DNA of 64,000 nucleotides from Noviherbaspirillum sp. UKPF54 (GCF_007874125.1 NZ_CP040128.1:2480001-2544000); one strand, 5' to 3'; shown: positions 48,190-57,383, counted from the stretch's first letter. A program made the numbers and translations. Notes: generated from the sequence alone by a model not told the origin.

Positions 48190-48285
48190 TTGCCGTCTCC
48201 ACCGTTGTTATGGGGGCATTTTAGCGCGGGCAGGCTGCCAATTCTGTAAGTAATGATACTTATCGGCCGGCAATCCGCGCCCGGC

Positions 48286-48948
48286 CTATTCGCCACGGAC
48301 CACGACTACGTGCACGCGGTAAGGGCCGTGCGCGCCCAGCACGATGGTCTGTTCGATATCGCCGGTGCGCGACGGCCCCGAAATGAAATTGACCGCGCGC
48401 GGCAGAGCGCCGTGCTCGGCGCGCGCCAAGGCAAACGCGTCTTCCATGGAAGCGACGATGCGCGACACGGGCACGACGGCAATGTGGGTTTCCGGCAGCA
48501 GGCTGGCCGACGAATAGGTATCTGCTCCGGACAGCAGCATCAGCGTGCCGGTTTCGGCAATGGCGCAGAATACGCCGGTGATGCCCGTCAGGTCCTCGTT
48601 GCGCGGCGGCCGGAATTCGACGTCCACGCCAGCCTCCCGCCAGGCCATGCCTTCCAGCGTTTTCCATGCGATTGCCTTCCTGGCCACGCCGATGGCGTCC
48701 AGGTAGCGCGCCACCGCGGTCGGCACCTCGCCCGGCACGGCCACTTCCTCGACCGTGTCCGACATGCGCAACGCCTGCTCGGTAAAACGCAGCATCAGGT
48801 CGCTGCCGAAGGCGGGACGCGGCCCGGCGGAATGCTGCGCCATGTAGGCTGCGGCCGCGTCGCGCTCTGCCGGCGCCGGCTGCGCGGGGCGGCCTTGCGC
48901 CTTGCGGATGCGGCCGAGAATGGCTTGACGAGCGGCGGATGTATCCAT
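48286..48948 (-). CDS. lutC: Lactate utilization protein LutC (LUD domain)
   Basis: A 220-residue LUD-domain protein with the family motifs GITGVFCAIAETGTLMLLSGAD and VNFISGPSRTGDIEQTIVLGAHGPYRVHVVVV. LutC is the third subunit of the lactate-oxidising LutABC complex. Here it is not with lutAB (21349-23483) but about 25 kb away, between the NhaD-like gene and fdxA. It is monocistronic and divergent from fdxA. Confidence 0.9.
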   Translation of the reverse strand: MDTSAARQAILGRIRKAQGRPAQPAPAERDAAAAYMAQHSAGPRPAFGSDLMLRFTEQALRMSDTVEEVAVPGEVPTAVARYLDAIGVARKAIAWKTLEGMAWREAGVDVEFRPPRNEDLTGITGVFCAIAETGTLMLLSGADTYSSASLLPETHIAVVPVSRIVASMEDAFALARAEHGALPRAVNFISGPSRTGDIEQTIVLGAHGPYRVHVVVVRGE

Positions 48949-49307
48949 GGCGTCCCCCTTTGATGAGCCGGATAAAAGAGTCTACCCGAAGCGCCGTGGC
49001 GCCATGCGGGATTTCGGCTGGACGACGTCAGGTGTACGCGGCAAGTCCTTCCTCATCGCCCGGCGCCCGCCGAATAAATTGACGTTATTGCAACGCATTG
49101 CCCGGCACAGTGCCGCCCTTGCGCCGGACAGAAAACCGGCGCATTTGCTTATTCACATTCTGTCTAACTCCGGTTTGTTAGAAACAACCAATTGCCCTAA
49201 AATACAAGGCTTTGCAGCAGGTTATTTGTTTAGGCTGCTTTTTGGTCGCCGCGAGTCACTCCTGCTTCAAATCCGCTCAGTATCGAAAAATTTACAGAAA
49301 GACTGTT
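48949..49307. promoter_or_regulatory. Divergent control region between lutC and fdxA, with dyad and promoter
   Basis: A 359-base gene-free stretch. A perfect dyad TCTAAC-N8-GTTAGA (49163-49168, 49177-49182) overlaps a likely promoter for fdxA: -35 TTGTTA at 49176-49181 and -10 TAAAAT at 49198-49203, 16-base spacer. Downstream, GCAGC (49214-49218) and GCTGC (49234-49238) followed by TTTTT could form an early terminator-like hairpin in the fdxA leader. The dyad resembles attC core ends but is too short to be one. Confidence 0.5.
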
Positions 49308-49631
49308 ATGACCCACGTTGTGACCGAATCCTGCATCCGCTGCAAATACACCGATTGCGTGGATGTATGCCCGGTAGACTGCTTTCGGGAGGGCCCGAAT
49401 TTCCTCACGATCGATCCAGATGAATGCATCGATTGCGCCGTGTGCGTCGCCGAATGCCCGGTAAACGCCATCTACGCGGAAGAGGATGTGCCGGCCGACC
49501 AGCAGAAGTTCATCAAGCTGAACGCCGACCTGGCGCGCAACTGGCCGTCGATTACCAAGACCAAGGATCCGCTGCCGGAAGCCGACGAATGGAAAGACAC
49601 CAAGGACAAGCTGCAATACCTCGCCAAGTAA
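49308..49631 (+). CDS. fdxA: 7Fe ferredoxin FdxA
   Basis: A 107-residue seven-iron ferredoxin. The [3Fe-4S]/[4Fe-4S] motifs are [18 protein letters not shown] at residues ~9-26 and [13 protein letters not shown] at ~40-52. The tail is the long C-terminal extension typical of FdxA ([19 protein letters not shown]). It is a small electron carrier and is followed 157 bases later by an FNR-like reductase. The ATG at 49308 begins the similarity. Confidence 0.94.
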   Translation: MTHVVTESCIRCKYTDCVDVCPVDCFREGPNFLTIDPDECIDCAVCVAECPVNAIYAEEDVPADQQKFIKLNADLARNWPSITKTKDPLPEADEWKDTKDKLQYLAK

Positions 49632-49788
49632 TGCCTTGAGCCGTACCCGCTGCGCGGCAGCCGTTGCGCAGCGTTGCAATCCGCCACAATAAGAACAAGA
49701 AGGAATACTTCCAGCCATAAATGGCCGTTCGTCGAAGGGGAGGAGCGGCGGCGCTTTGTGGCATCTCGAATCGCAAGGAACGTGATAG

Positions 49789-50868
49789 ATGGATACCAGC
49801 ACCGGCACCAACGCGCCCGCCCAAGGCAAAGCCCCTATCGAAACCGATGCGGTGATCGTCGGCGCCGGCCCGGTCGGCCTGTTCCAGGTCTTCGAACTGG
49901 GCCTGCTGGAAATCAAGGCGCACGTGATCGATTCGCTGCCCGCAGTTGGCGGCCAGTGCGTCGAACTGTATCCGGACAAGCCGATCTACGATATCCCCGC
50001 CGTGCCGATGTGCACCGGCCAGGAACTGACCGATAACCTGCTCAAGCAGATCGAACCGTTCGGCCCGACCTTCCATCTCGGGCAGGAAGTGACCGTGGTG
50101 CAGAAGCGCGAAGACGGCCGCTTCGACCTGGAGACTTCCACCGGCACCCGCTTCATCACCAAGACCATTTTCATCGCCGCCGGCGTCGGCTCGTTCCAGC
50201 CGCGCACACTGAAGGTCGACGGCATCGAGGCCTACGAAGACAAGCAGGTGTTCTACCGCGTCAAGGACCCGTCCAAATTCGAAGGCAAGAACCTGGTGAT
50301 CTGCGGCGGCGGCGACTCCGCGCTGGACTGGGTGCTCAATTTCGTGGGCAAGGCGGAATCGGTGGTGCTGCTGCACCGGCGCGAGGAATTCCGCGCCGCG
50401 CCGGCCTCGGTCGCGAAGATGAAGGAATTGTGCGAGAACCTGGAGATGCAATTCCTGGTCGGCCAGGTGACCGGGTTCGAAGCGAACGGCGACACCATGA
50501 CCGAAATTAAGGTCACCGGCGCCGACGGCGTGACGCGCCGCCTGCCGCTCGACTACCTGCTGGTGTTCTTCGGCCTGTCGCCCAAACTCGGCCCGATCGC
50601 CGAATGGGGCCTGGAAATCGAACGCCGGCAGCTGAAGGTCGATACCGAGAAGTTCGAAACCAATGTGCCGGGCATTTTCGCCGTCGGCGACATCAACACC
50701 TATCCGGGCAAGAAGAAGCTGATCCTGTCGGGCTTCCACGAAGCAGCGCTGGCGGCATTCGGCGCCGCGCCCTACATCTTCCCGGAAAAGAAGATCCACA
50801 TGCAGTACACCACGACCTCGCCCAAGCTGCACAAGATTCTTGGCGTCGAAACGCCGGTGTTCGACTAA
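49789..50868 (+). CDS. Ferredoxin/flavodoxin--NADP+ reductase, thioredoxin-reductase type
   Basis: A 359-residue flavoprotein of the TrxR-like ferredoxin reductase family. FAD-binding motif [16 protein letters not shown] is at the N-terminus, a [21 protein letters not shown] block near 50, the second dinucleotide motif [15 protein letters not shown] near 170, and [26 protein letters not shown] near 300. It lacks the redox CxxC of thioredoxin reductases. It exchanges electrons between NADPH and ferredoxin, probably with FdxA. A terminator follows. Confidence 0.92.
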   Translation: MDTSTGTNAPAQGKAPIETDAVIVGAGPVGLFQVFELGLLEIKAHVIDSLPAVGGQCVELYPDKPIYDIPAVPMCTGQELTDNLLKQIEPFGPTFHLGQEVTVVQKREDGRFDLETSTGTRFITKTIFIAAGVGSFQPRTLKVDGIEAYEDKQVFYRVKDPSKFEGKNLVICGGGDSALDWVLNFVGKAESVVLLHRREEFRAAPASVAKMKELCENLEMQFLVGQVTGFEANGDTMTEIKVTGADGVTRRLPLDYLLVFFGLSPKLGPIAEWGLEIERRQLKVDTEKFETNVPGIFAVGDINTYPGKKKLILSGFHEAALAAFGAAPYIFPEKKIHMQYTTTSPKLHKILGVETPVFD

Positions 50869-50886
50869 ACAACGCGCCTTTCCGGC

Positions 50887-50927
50887 AAAACGCCCCGCAC
50901 TGGTGACGGTTCGGGGCGTTTTCTTTT
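50887..50927. terminator. Bidirectional terminator between the reductase and the thioredoxin-fold gene
   Basis: AAAACGCCCCG (50887-50897) and CGGGGCGTTTT (50912-50922) form a perfect 11-bp inverted repeat, with a following CTTTTC. It lies between two convergent genes and can serve both. Confidence 0.87.
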
Positions 50928-50935
50928 CCGCGCGC

Positions 50936-51418
50936 TTAGTTCGGCATGAACTTGGCTATCACGTCGGGCGTGATGACGCCGGAATACGCCGTGCTCTCGC
51001 CTTTCGCATTGAACCAGTAGCTGCGCGGCTTTTCGCCGTGCCACTTGCTGTCGATCGCATAGCGCAGCTGCTCCGGCGGCGCTTCGCCGAATGCCCATGC
51101 ATTGCCGGTCATCTTGAGCGACGCCAGCCGTGCGTTCATCGACGCGACCGCTTGCCCGTCGTCGAGTGCATCGGTCGACAAGGTCACCACGCGCAGGTTC
51201 TTGCGCTTGCGCTTTTCCTGCGCGAGCGTCTTCAAGCTGGCCTGGCAATATTCGCAATCGAGCGACCAGACGACGAGCACGAACGGCTGCCTTTTTTGGC
51301 TGGCGACGATACGAGCCATGCCGTCCGGCTCGAACGGCTGGATCGCCGGCGCCGCATGAACAACCGGCGCAGCCAACAGCGCGGCGCAGATCGCTGCGCC
51401 TATCAGTTTCCTCAACAT
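50936..51418 (-). CDS. Periplasmic thioredoxin-fold (TlpA-like) protein
   Basis: A 160-residue exported protein from the ATG at 51418. Signal peptide MLRKLIGAAICAALLAAPVVHA is followed by a thioredoxin fold with a CEYC redox centre (SLDCEYCQASL, residues ~55-58). The usual TlpA/DsbE spacing and a final PRSYWFNAKGESTAYSG region with a strand-turn are present, but the cis-Pro loop motif is atypical. It probably reduces or metallates partner proteins. It overlaps the BNR-repeat gene's stop codon by a few bases and is the last gene of the operon. Confidence 0.82.
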   Translation of the reverse strand: MLRKLIGAAICAALLAAPVVHAAPAIQPFEPDGMARIVASQKRQPFVLVVWSLDCEYCQASLKTLAQEKRKRKNLRVVTLSTDALDDGQAVASMNARLASLKMTGNAWAFGEAPPEQLRYAIDSKWHGEKPRSYWFNAKGESTAYSGVITPDVIAKFMPN

Positions 51419-51420
51419 AT

Positions 51421-52641
51421 TCATCTCCTGTCCGCCGGCACCACGCGCACGCCATCATCGCGCGTGCGCCATACCAGCACGATGCCGGATGGCGTATTCA
51501 CCAGCCGCGGCTGGTCCGACGCGCCGCCGGTGCGGGCCAGCTCCCGTTCCTGCCAGCTGCGCCCGGCATCGCCGGACACCCGTGACAGGATAGCCGTTTC
51601 CTTGCCGTCGAACTGCTTCCACGCCAGCACGACGTTGTTCCCCTGCGCGGCGACATCGGCATGCTCCGCCTGTGCCGCGCCCAGCCGCACCGGCTTGCCG
51701 AGGGAGCCGGCGGCGTCGCTCGCGGCGTAGAACAGGCCGCCTTCGTCATCCTTCACGTCGAACCACACCTGGTGCCGCGTGCCGTCCGGGCCGAACGCCA
51801 GGCCGGGCCCGTGGTGCGGGCAGGCGTCGACCTGCCAGTCGTCGAAGGTCACGCGGCTGGCCGCCACCGGCTTGCCGTCGGGGCGCAACCCGGCCAGCGC
51901 ATGGTCGCGCACGTTAGGCTCGAACACATGGCGCCACATTGCCACGGCGCTGCCCTGAGGATCGAGCGCCAGCGCGATGCGGCAGCATTCGCAGCTGTGG
52001 TCGGCGAGCTTGTAGTCGCCCCGGAAGCTGGCGCCGCCATCGTCGGAAACCGCGTAATAGATCGCCGCGCCGGCATATTTCTCGTTGCGCGCCCTGGCCG
52101 CGGTGCTATCGCGCTTGTCGATCCACGCGATGTAGACGCGCCCCGCCCTGTCGACGATCATCGACTCGAAGCGATGCGTGATCAAGTCGCGATTGGCGTG
52201 CACGGTTGTCGGTGCCGAGAATGTCTTGCCGCCGTCGATCGAGCGGATAAAGCGGATTTCCCCGGTATAGGGCTTGGACAGCGGCCTCGTGTACGCGATA
52301 TAGATTTCGTTGCGTGCGCCGAACGCGAGCTTGGGCCGGCTCTCGCCGGCGGCCTCGATTGGTTCCGCTGCCTGCTGCGCGCGCGCCGGAGGCGACCATG
52401 TCTGGCCCATGTCGGACGACATTTGCAGCACGACATAGCTGCCTGCCGCCCCCTGCCCGCCCGCCTCGACAGTGGCGATCCACAAGCGGCCCTGGCCGTC
52501 GACCGCAGCCGAGGTGCCCAATTCGACGCGCGCCGACTTCATGGCCTTGTGCTGCGCATGCGGGTCCTGCGCCGCGGCGCCGAAGGCAACGAGGGACAGT
52601 GCAAGCAATCCCGAGGAAAAGATGCGATGTACGGTATTCAT
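51421..52641 (-). CDS. Exported BNR-repeat (sialidase-fold) protein
   Basis: A 406-residue protein with a signal peptide (MNTVHRIFSSGLLALSLVAFGAAAQ). At least four Asp-box repeats are visible, SSDMGQTW, SIDGGKTF, SDDGGASF and SGDAGRSW, as in six-bladed propellers of the sialidase fold. A cysteine cluster HSCECC (about 215-220) and a CPHHG motif (about 274-278), plus the DPHAQH N-terminal stretch, are unusual for sialidases and suggest metal binding. Catalytic residues of true sialidases were not identified, so enzyme activity is uncertain. It is five bases downstream of the TonB receptor gene. Confidence 0.78.
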   Translation of the reverse strand: MNTVHRIFSSGLLALSLVAFGAAAQDPHAQHKAMKSARVELGTSAAVDGQGRLWIATVEAGGQGAAGSYVVLQMSSDMGQTWSPPARAQQAAEPIEAAGESRPKLAFGARNEIYIAYTRPLSKPYTGEIRFIRSIDGGKTFSAPTTVHANRDLITHRFESMIVDRAGRVYIAWIDKRDSTAARARNEKYAGAAIYYAVSDDGGASFRGDYKLADHSCECCRIALALDPQGSAVAMWRHVFEPNVRDHALAGLRPDGKPVAASRVTFDDWQVDACPHHGPGLAFGPDGTRHQVWFDVKDDEGGLFYAASDAAGSLGKPVRLGAAQAEHADVAAQGNNVVLAWKQFDGKETAILSRVSGDAGRSWQERELARTGGASDQPRLVNTPSGIVLVWRTRDDGVRVVPADRR

Positions 52642-52646
52642 GGCAA

Positions 52647-54866
52647 TCAGAAACGCATTCTCACGCCGACATTCACGGCGCGCGGCATGGAGAGCACTTT
52701 GTTGTAGGGCTGGTTCACGTTGTACGGGGTTTCCGTATATTCGCGATCGAACAGGTTCACCACGTTGCCGAACACTTCCACGGTCTTGCTCCAGGCATAG
52801 CTGGCGCTGGCATTGACGATCGTGTTGCCGCCCTGCTCGAAGCGCGTTGTCGCGTTGTTGCTGGTGGTATCGAGCAGCATCGGGCCAATGTAGCGCAGTT
52901 CGGCGTATGTCCGCAGCTTTTCCACGGGCTTCCAGGTGGCGCCGAGCGAAGCGACATTCTTCGGCACGCCCGTCAGCTGCACACCTAGCGGGTCCGTCAC
53001 GACCGCGCCGCGCCGCGTCAGGTAGGTCTCGGTGCGGGTGTAGAAGCCGTTGAGCGTCACGCTGTCCAGCACGTCCCAGCTGGCGACCAGCTCCACGCCG
53101 TGCGACTGGCCGTCCTGGTCGTTGGTGTAGTACTTGGCGGAGCCGGAACAGCCCGGCAGCGTCGCGCCGCCGCAAATGGTCTGGACCTGCTGCGGGGCAC
53201 CCGCGCCGCTGGCTGTATAGGTCGCGATCATGTTGCTGATGTTGTAGAGGAAGTAGGTCGCGCCGGCCGAAAATCCGCCCTGGCGGTAATCGCTCCCCAG
53301 CTCCCAGCCGCGCAAGTCTTCCGGAACCAGGTCGGGATTGGCGATCGTGGTATTGCTGCCGGTGCCGAAGGTGCGCGTCAGGTTGTTGAACCCCGGCGCG
53401 CGGAATGCCTTGTAGGTCGCGCCGCGCAGCGAGACCCGGTCGTTCAGCTCATAGCGTACGGCAAGGCTCGGATTGAAGGCGGACTTGGTCGACGCGGGCA
53501 GCGCGCCGCCGGTGCTGGCGCCCGATGCCAGCGTGCGAGTATTGGTGCGGTCGTCGATCCGGTAGGCATCATAGCGCCCGCTGACGGTGATGTCGAGTGC
53601 GTCGAGCGGCGCGATCTTCGCTTGCGCGAACACGCCCTGGAAGGTTTGCGCACCTTCGCCGTGGGTGCTGCTGTTGAATTGTCCTTGCGGCGCCGCCGGG
53701 CCGGTCGGCGTGTTGTAGAACCACTCGGTATCCTGCGCCGACAGGCGCCGGTAATCCGCCCCGAGCTGAAAACTGTAGAGCGCGGCCCGCAGGTTCTTCG
53801 AGTAGATGAGCGAGCCGCCCTGCTCGCGGTAGCCCTGGTCGCCTTGCTGGGTATAGAACTGCACCACGTTGCCGTTGACCTTGGCCGGCGTCAGGCTGGC
53901 GCTGGTACTGGTCAGGCAAGTCGTGCCACCCTGGTAATAGCAGGTGTTGCCGTTGAATTTCTGGAAATTCACATACTGCGCCCACGCGTTCGCTTGCAGG
54001 CTGGCGCGATCGTCGAACGTCTTGATGAGGCTGGCCGCGAGGTCCGGGCTTTTCTGCAGGTTGTTGCCGAACTGGTAGCTGATGTCCTGATCCTGCACAT
54101 GGTAGCCCAGCCGCAGGTAGCCGCTCAGGTCGGCAGAGGGCTTGAAGTAGGTCGTGAGGCGGATGTTCTTGTTTTCGCTCGTTACCGGCTGCTTTTGCGG
54201 AAAGCGGTACAGGAATTCGGCCGGCGTCGTCTGATAGCCGTCGGTATGGGAAAAATCGGCGGCGAGGTTGAAACTGAGCGCGTCCGAGAGCGCGACATTC
54301 TTGCTCAATGCGATGTTCGTGGTGCCTTGCGTGCCGATGCTTGCCGACGCCTCGCCCGCATTGTCGCTGACCCGCCTGGTGACGATATTAACGACGCCGG
54401 CCACGGCCATATTCCCCCACAGGCTGGAGTTCCCGCCACGGATAATCTCTACACGCTCGATGTTGGAGAGCGGGACCTTGAACCATTGGGTCGTGAGGTA
54501 GAACGGGTCATGGATAGGTATGCCATCTAGCAGTACCAGCACCTTGGCATTGCCTAAACCGCGCATCTTGGTTTGATGTCCGGTCGGGTCCGACAAGGCG
54601 GCCGGCACGCCAGTGAAGTTCATGCCCGGCACGTTGCGCAGCAATTGATCGAGCGTGGTGGCGGGCGACTTCCTGATGTCTTCCTGCGAGACGATGGTCG
54701 AGTGCAGCGGCATTTCCTCGACTTTTGCCTGGCTGCGGCTGGCCGAGACCACGACCGCGTCCAGCGTTCTTTCTTCCTGGGTTTGCTGCGCCATTGCGCA
54801 GTCCGCGCCGATCAGGGCGAGCGCCGCGAACAGGGGCGCATGCTTGGCGCCCATCGAACTTTTCAT
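52647..54866 (-). CDS. TonB-dependent outer-membrane receptor
   Basis: A 739-residue receptor (MKSSMGAKHAPLFAALALIG signal peptide, ATG at 54866, with an alternative two codons upstream). The TonB box and plug are seen as RTLDAVVVSASRSQAKVEEMPLHSTIV, LLRNVPGMNFTGVPAAL and RVEIIRGGNSSLWGNMAVAGVVNIVTRR. The barrel ends in NVGVRMRF with a terminal aromatic. It imports a siderophore, metal complex or cofactor. Its gene neighbours (DUF2946 upstream, BNR and thioredoxin-fold proteins downstream) suggest a metal such as copper, but that is inference. No cobalamin riboswitch was recognised upstream. Confidence 0.88.
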   Translation of the reverse strand: MKSSMGAKHAPLFAALALIGADCAMAQQTQEERTLDAVVVSASRSQAKVEEMPLHSTIVSQEDIRKSPATTLDQLLRNVPGMNFTGVPAALSDPTGHQTKMRGLGNAKVLVLLDGIPIHDPFYLTTQWFKVPLSNIERVEIIRGGNSSLWGNMAVAGVVNIVTRRVSDNAGEASASIGTQGTTNIALSKNVALSDALSFNLAADFSHTDGYQTTPAEFLYRFPQKQPVTSENKNIRLTTYFKPSADLSGYLRLGYHVQDQDISYQFGNNLQKSPDLAASLIKTFDDRASLQANAWAQYVNFQKFNGNTCYYQGGTTCLTSTSASLTPAKVNGNVVQFYTQQGDQGYREQGGSLIYSKNLRAALYSFQLGADYRRLSAQDTEWFYNTPTGPAAPQGQFNSSTHGEGAQTFQGVFAQAKIAPLDALDITVSGRYDAYRIDDRTNTRTLASGASTGGALPASTKSAFNPSLAVRYELNDRVSLRGATYKAFRAPGFNNLTRTFGTGSNTTIANPDLVPEDLRGWELGSDYRQGGFSAGATYFLYNISNMIATYTASGAGAPQQVQTICGGATLPGCSGSAKYYTNDQDGQSHGVELVASWDVLDSVTLNGFYTRTETYLTRRGAVVTDPLGVQLTGVPKNVASLGATWKPVEKLRTYAELRYIGPMLLDTTSNNATTRFEQGGNTIVNASASYAWSKTVEVFGNVVNLFDREYTETPYNVNQPYNKVLSMPRAVNVGVRMRF

Positions 54867-55018
54867 TGTCATTCCTTCGTTTCATTTCTTCGGATGCGGC
54901 CGGCTGCGCGCCATCTATGACGCGTTCAGCGGCAGCCGCAAGGCAAGCCGCAGGCTTGCACCGGCTCGATAGCCATGCTGGCGACGCTGGAGATCAGCGC
55001 AGCCGATGGCGGAAAGGC

Positions 55019-55411
55019 TCAGGAAACGAAAGGAGGAGCGCGCGGTTGCGCCGCCGCCCAGGCGAATAACGGGCGGGGGGAATGGAAGAAAAGATCGGGG
55101 CGAACAAGCGCGCCTTTTACCAGCGGAATGACTGTCGCGCCGGAGGGAGGCAAGCCCCAGGACGCCGCATGCGTGAAGCAGAACGGGCAATGCTCGAAGT
55201 GCATTCCGTCATTGGCCGGGCTTGAGCGATGCGCGCCGTCGGCATGGTGCGCCTTGAGACCGTTCGCCGTGCAGATTTCGCTGGAAACCGACAAGCTTCC
55301 CTTGGCGGAAACCGCCAGCGCATGGGAAATCGATGGCGCGAGTGCTGCCACGAGGATAGCAAAGCACCCTATCCATGCAGTAATGCGCTGTTTGTATCGA
55401 TTGAAAACCAT
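55019..55411 (-). CDS. DUF2946 family exported protein
   Basis: A 130-residue protein with an N-terminal hydrophobic segment (RITAWIGCFAILVAALAPSISHA). A cysteine/histidine cluster HFEHCPFCFTHA lies near residues 71-82. This matches DUF2946, a family often placed beside TonB-dependent receptors and copper-related genes. The CxxC with flanking His suggests metal binding. It is separated from the receptor gene by about 150 bases without a gene. Confidence 0.8.
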   Translation of the reverse strand: MVFNRYKQRITAWIGCFAILVAALAPSISHALAVSAKGSLSVSSEICTANGLKAHHADGAHRSSPANDGMHFEHCPFCFTHAASWGLPPSGATVIPLVKGALVRPDLFFHSPRPLFAWAAAQPRAPPFVS

Positions 55412-56081
55412 GCTGCCAAATAATTTTGATCAGGCAAAATTTCTTAATTACAGAGCCAAGCGAACACTTGATAAATCCGCAAAGCGCCTTCCGATTCTTC
55501 GCCTGATTGAGTAATTCTTACACGCCCTGCTGTGTAGCGAGAGACGATAAAACTGCCAATCGGCAACATTATCGCCATTTATCCGCCTTCTTCCATAGTC
55601 ATTTCGACGGAGGCGAAAGGGAGACGCTGCATCGAGCCGCTCGTAACAGGCACATTTCATGCTGTGCTTTCTACGCAGAACAGGCCTACGGACATATTGG
55701 CATGAGTGCCCAGAGGTGTGGAAAACTTGAGCGATTGCTGTAACGCCAGGCACGGCAAGCACGACTAAGGAGTGACACCGGCTAATCAAGAATCTGTTGT
55801 TTCGGCCGTTGATCCAAATATATAGCGTGTCCGGGCCGACAGTTTGGGATTGGATAGTCGCATTGCACCAGACAGATGGAGTTTGTATGATGTTTCCAAT
55901 ATACAACTTTATTCCAGGACAATCCTGAGGAATGAAGAGGAATACGGGGAAGCGTGTGAAAACTGCATCACAGAAATATGTTTTTTCGCGGAAATCCCTG
56001 AAAATTGTATATGATGCATTGCAGCAACGAATGTTTATCTGCAGAATCTAGCGATACCGGTACCACTTGAAAGAGGCCAAC
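55412..56081. promoter_or_regulatory. 670-base AT-richer divergent region between DUF2946 and phaZ
   Basis: No credible coding frame was found. The sequence is distinctly less G+C-rich than the neighbours. The phaZ side contains AATTGTATATGATGCATTGCAGC, which may include a -10-like TATATGAT, and a CTGCAG palindrome. Proteins encoded by the two short frames (55507-55743 plus, 55448-55906 minus) show no ribosome-binding site or recognisable domain. Confidence 0.35.
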
Positions 56082-57317
56082 ATGCTTTACCAATTTCACG
56101 AGCTGAACCGTACCTTCCTGAACCCGCTTATCCAATGGGCGGAAGCTTCTGCCAAGCTGTTCACGAACCCGGTCTCGCCCCTCGCACACACGCCATTCGC
56201 GCAACGCATCGCGGCTGGCTACGAATTAATGTACCGGCTCGGCAAGGATTACGAAAAGCCCGAGTTCGGCATCAAGACCGTCCCGGTCCAAGGCAAGTCC
56301 GTGGGCGTTTATGAAGAAATCGCGGATCAGAAGCCGTTCTGCCGCCTGATCCACTTCAAGAAGGATTTGTCGGACAAGAAGTTCGCCGACCTGAAGCAGC
56401 CCACCGTGCTGCTGGTCGCGCCGCTGTCCGGCCACCATTCCACGCTGCTGCGCGATACCGTGCGCGCGCTGCTTTCGGAACACGACGTCTACATCACCGA
56501 CTGGACCGATGCGCGCATGGTCCCGGTGTCGGAAGGCTCGTTCCACCTGCACGACTACATCTACTATGTGCAGGACTTCATCCGCCGCCTCGGCCCGGAC
56601 CTGCACGTGATTTCGGTGTGCCAGCCGACCGTGCCGGTGCTCGCGGCCATTTCGCTGATGGCCACCGCCAACGACCTGAAGCTGCCCAAGACGATGACGA
56701 TGATGGGCGGCCCGATCGACCCGCGCAAGTCGCCCACCGAGGTCAATGACCTCGCCACCAAGCGGCCCTTCTCCTGGTTCGAGACCAAGGTGATCTACAG
56801 CGTGCCGCCGAACTATCCGGGCTTCGGCCGCAAGGTCTACCCGGGCTTCCTGCAGCACGCCGGATTCGTCGCCATGAACCCGGGCCGCCACGCGCAAAGC
56901 CACTGGGACTTCTACATGCACCTGCGCCAGGGCGACAACGAGTCGGCCGAAGCGCATCGCAAGTTCTACGACGAGTACAACGCGGTGCTCGACATGCCGG
57001 CCGAGTACTACCTCGAAACCATCAAGACGGTGTTCCAGGAATTCCGCCTGCCGCTGGGCACCTGGGAAGTCGAAGGCAAGCTGGTGCGCCCGCAGGACAT
57101 CAAGAATGTCGCGCTGCTGACCGTCGAGGGCGAGCTGGACGACATTTCCGGCTCCGGCCAGACCGAGGCCGCGCAGGACCTGTGCTCCGGCATTCCCAAG
57201 TCGCGCAAGCAGCATTACGTCGCCGAGCAGTGCGGCCATTACGGCATCTTCTCCGGCCGCCGCTGGCGCGAGATCATCTGCCCGAAGATCGGCGAATTCA
57301 TCCGGACCCATTCCTGA
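56082..57317 (+). CDS. phaZ: Intracellular polyhydroxyalkanoate depolymerase PhaZ
   Basis: A 411-residue PHB depolymerase of the PhaZ1/PhaZa type. Landmark motifs are NPVSPLAHTPFAQRIAAGYELMYRLGK, VLLVAPLSGHHSTLLRDTVRALL, the catalytic Cys in VISVCQPTVPVLAA (near 182), an acid in EGELDDISGSGQT and the His in CGHYGIFSGRRWR near the C-terminus. The Cys replaces the Ser of classical lipase boxes, as in intracellular depolymerases. It mobilises stored PHA. An AGAGG ribosome-binding site precedes the ATG at 56082; a start five codons earlier is less likely. A terminator follows. Confidence 0.93.
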   Translation: MLYQFHELNRTFLNPLIQWAEASAKLFTNPVSPLAHTPFAQRIAAGYELMYRLGKDYEKPEFGIKTVPVQGKSVGVYEEIADQKPFCRLIHFKKDLSDKKFADLKQPTVLLVAPLSGHHSTLLRDTVRALLSEHDVYITDWTDARMVPVSEGSFHLHDYIYYVQDFIRRLGPDLHVISVCQPTVPVLAAISLMATANDLKLPKTMTMMGGPIDPRKSPTEVNDLATKRPFSWFETKVIYSVPPNYPGFGRKVYPGFLQHAGFVAMNPGRHAQSHWDFYMHLRQGDNESAEAHRKFYDEYNAVLDMPAEYYLETIKTVFQEFRLPLGTWEVEGKLVRPQDIKNVALLTVEGELDDISGSGQTEAAQDLCSGIPKSRKQHYVAEQCGHYGIFSGRRWREIICPKIGEFIRTHS

Positions 57318-57349
57318 TTATTCCTGATCGTTCGCGCCGCCCCGGCTCC

Positions 57350-57383
57350 AAAAGCCGTTCTCCCGCAGGGGGGAACGGCTTTT
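57350..57383. terminator. Rho-independent terminator of phaZ
   Basis: AAAAGCCGTTC (57350-57360) and GAACGGCTTTT (57373-57383) form an 11-bp inverted repeat with T-rich ends. It is placed about 33 bases after the phaZ stop. It separates phaZ from rnfB. Confidence 0.88.

Noticed and set aside
49163..49182. TCTAAC/GTTAGA pair as another attC site
   Set aside because: Only 20 bases long with no inner arms; better read as a promoter-overlapping dyad.
52647..55411. Cobalamin riboswitch upstream of the TonB receptor
   Set aside because: No B12-box or other conserved riboswitch sequence found in the gap at 54867-55018 or in the region beyond DUF2946.
55448..55906. 152-codon minus-strand frame in the region before phaZ
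   Set aside because: No ribosome-binding site, no similarity and composition unlike other genes.
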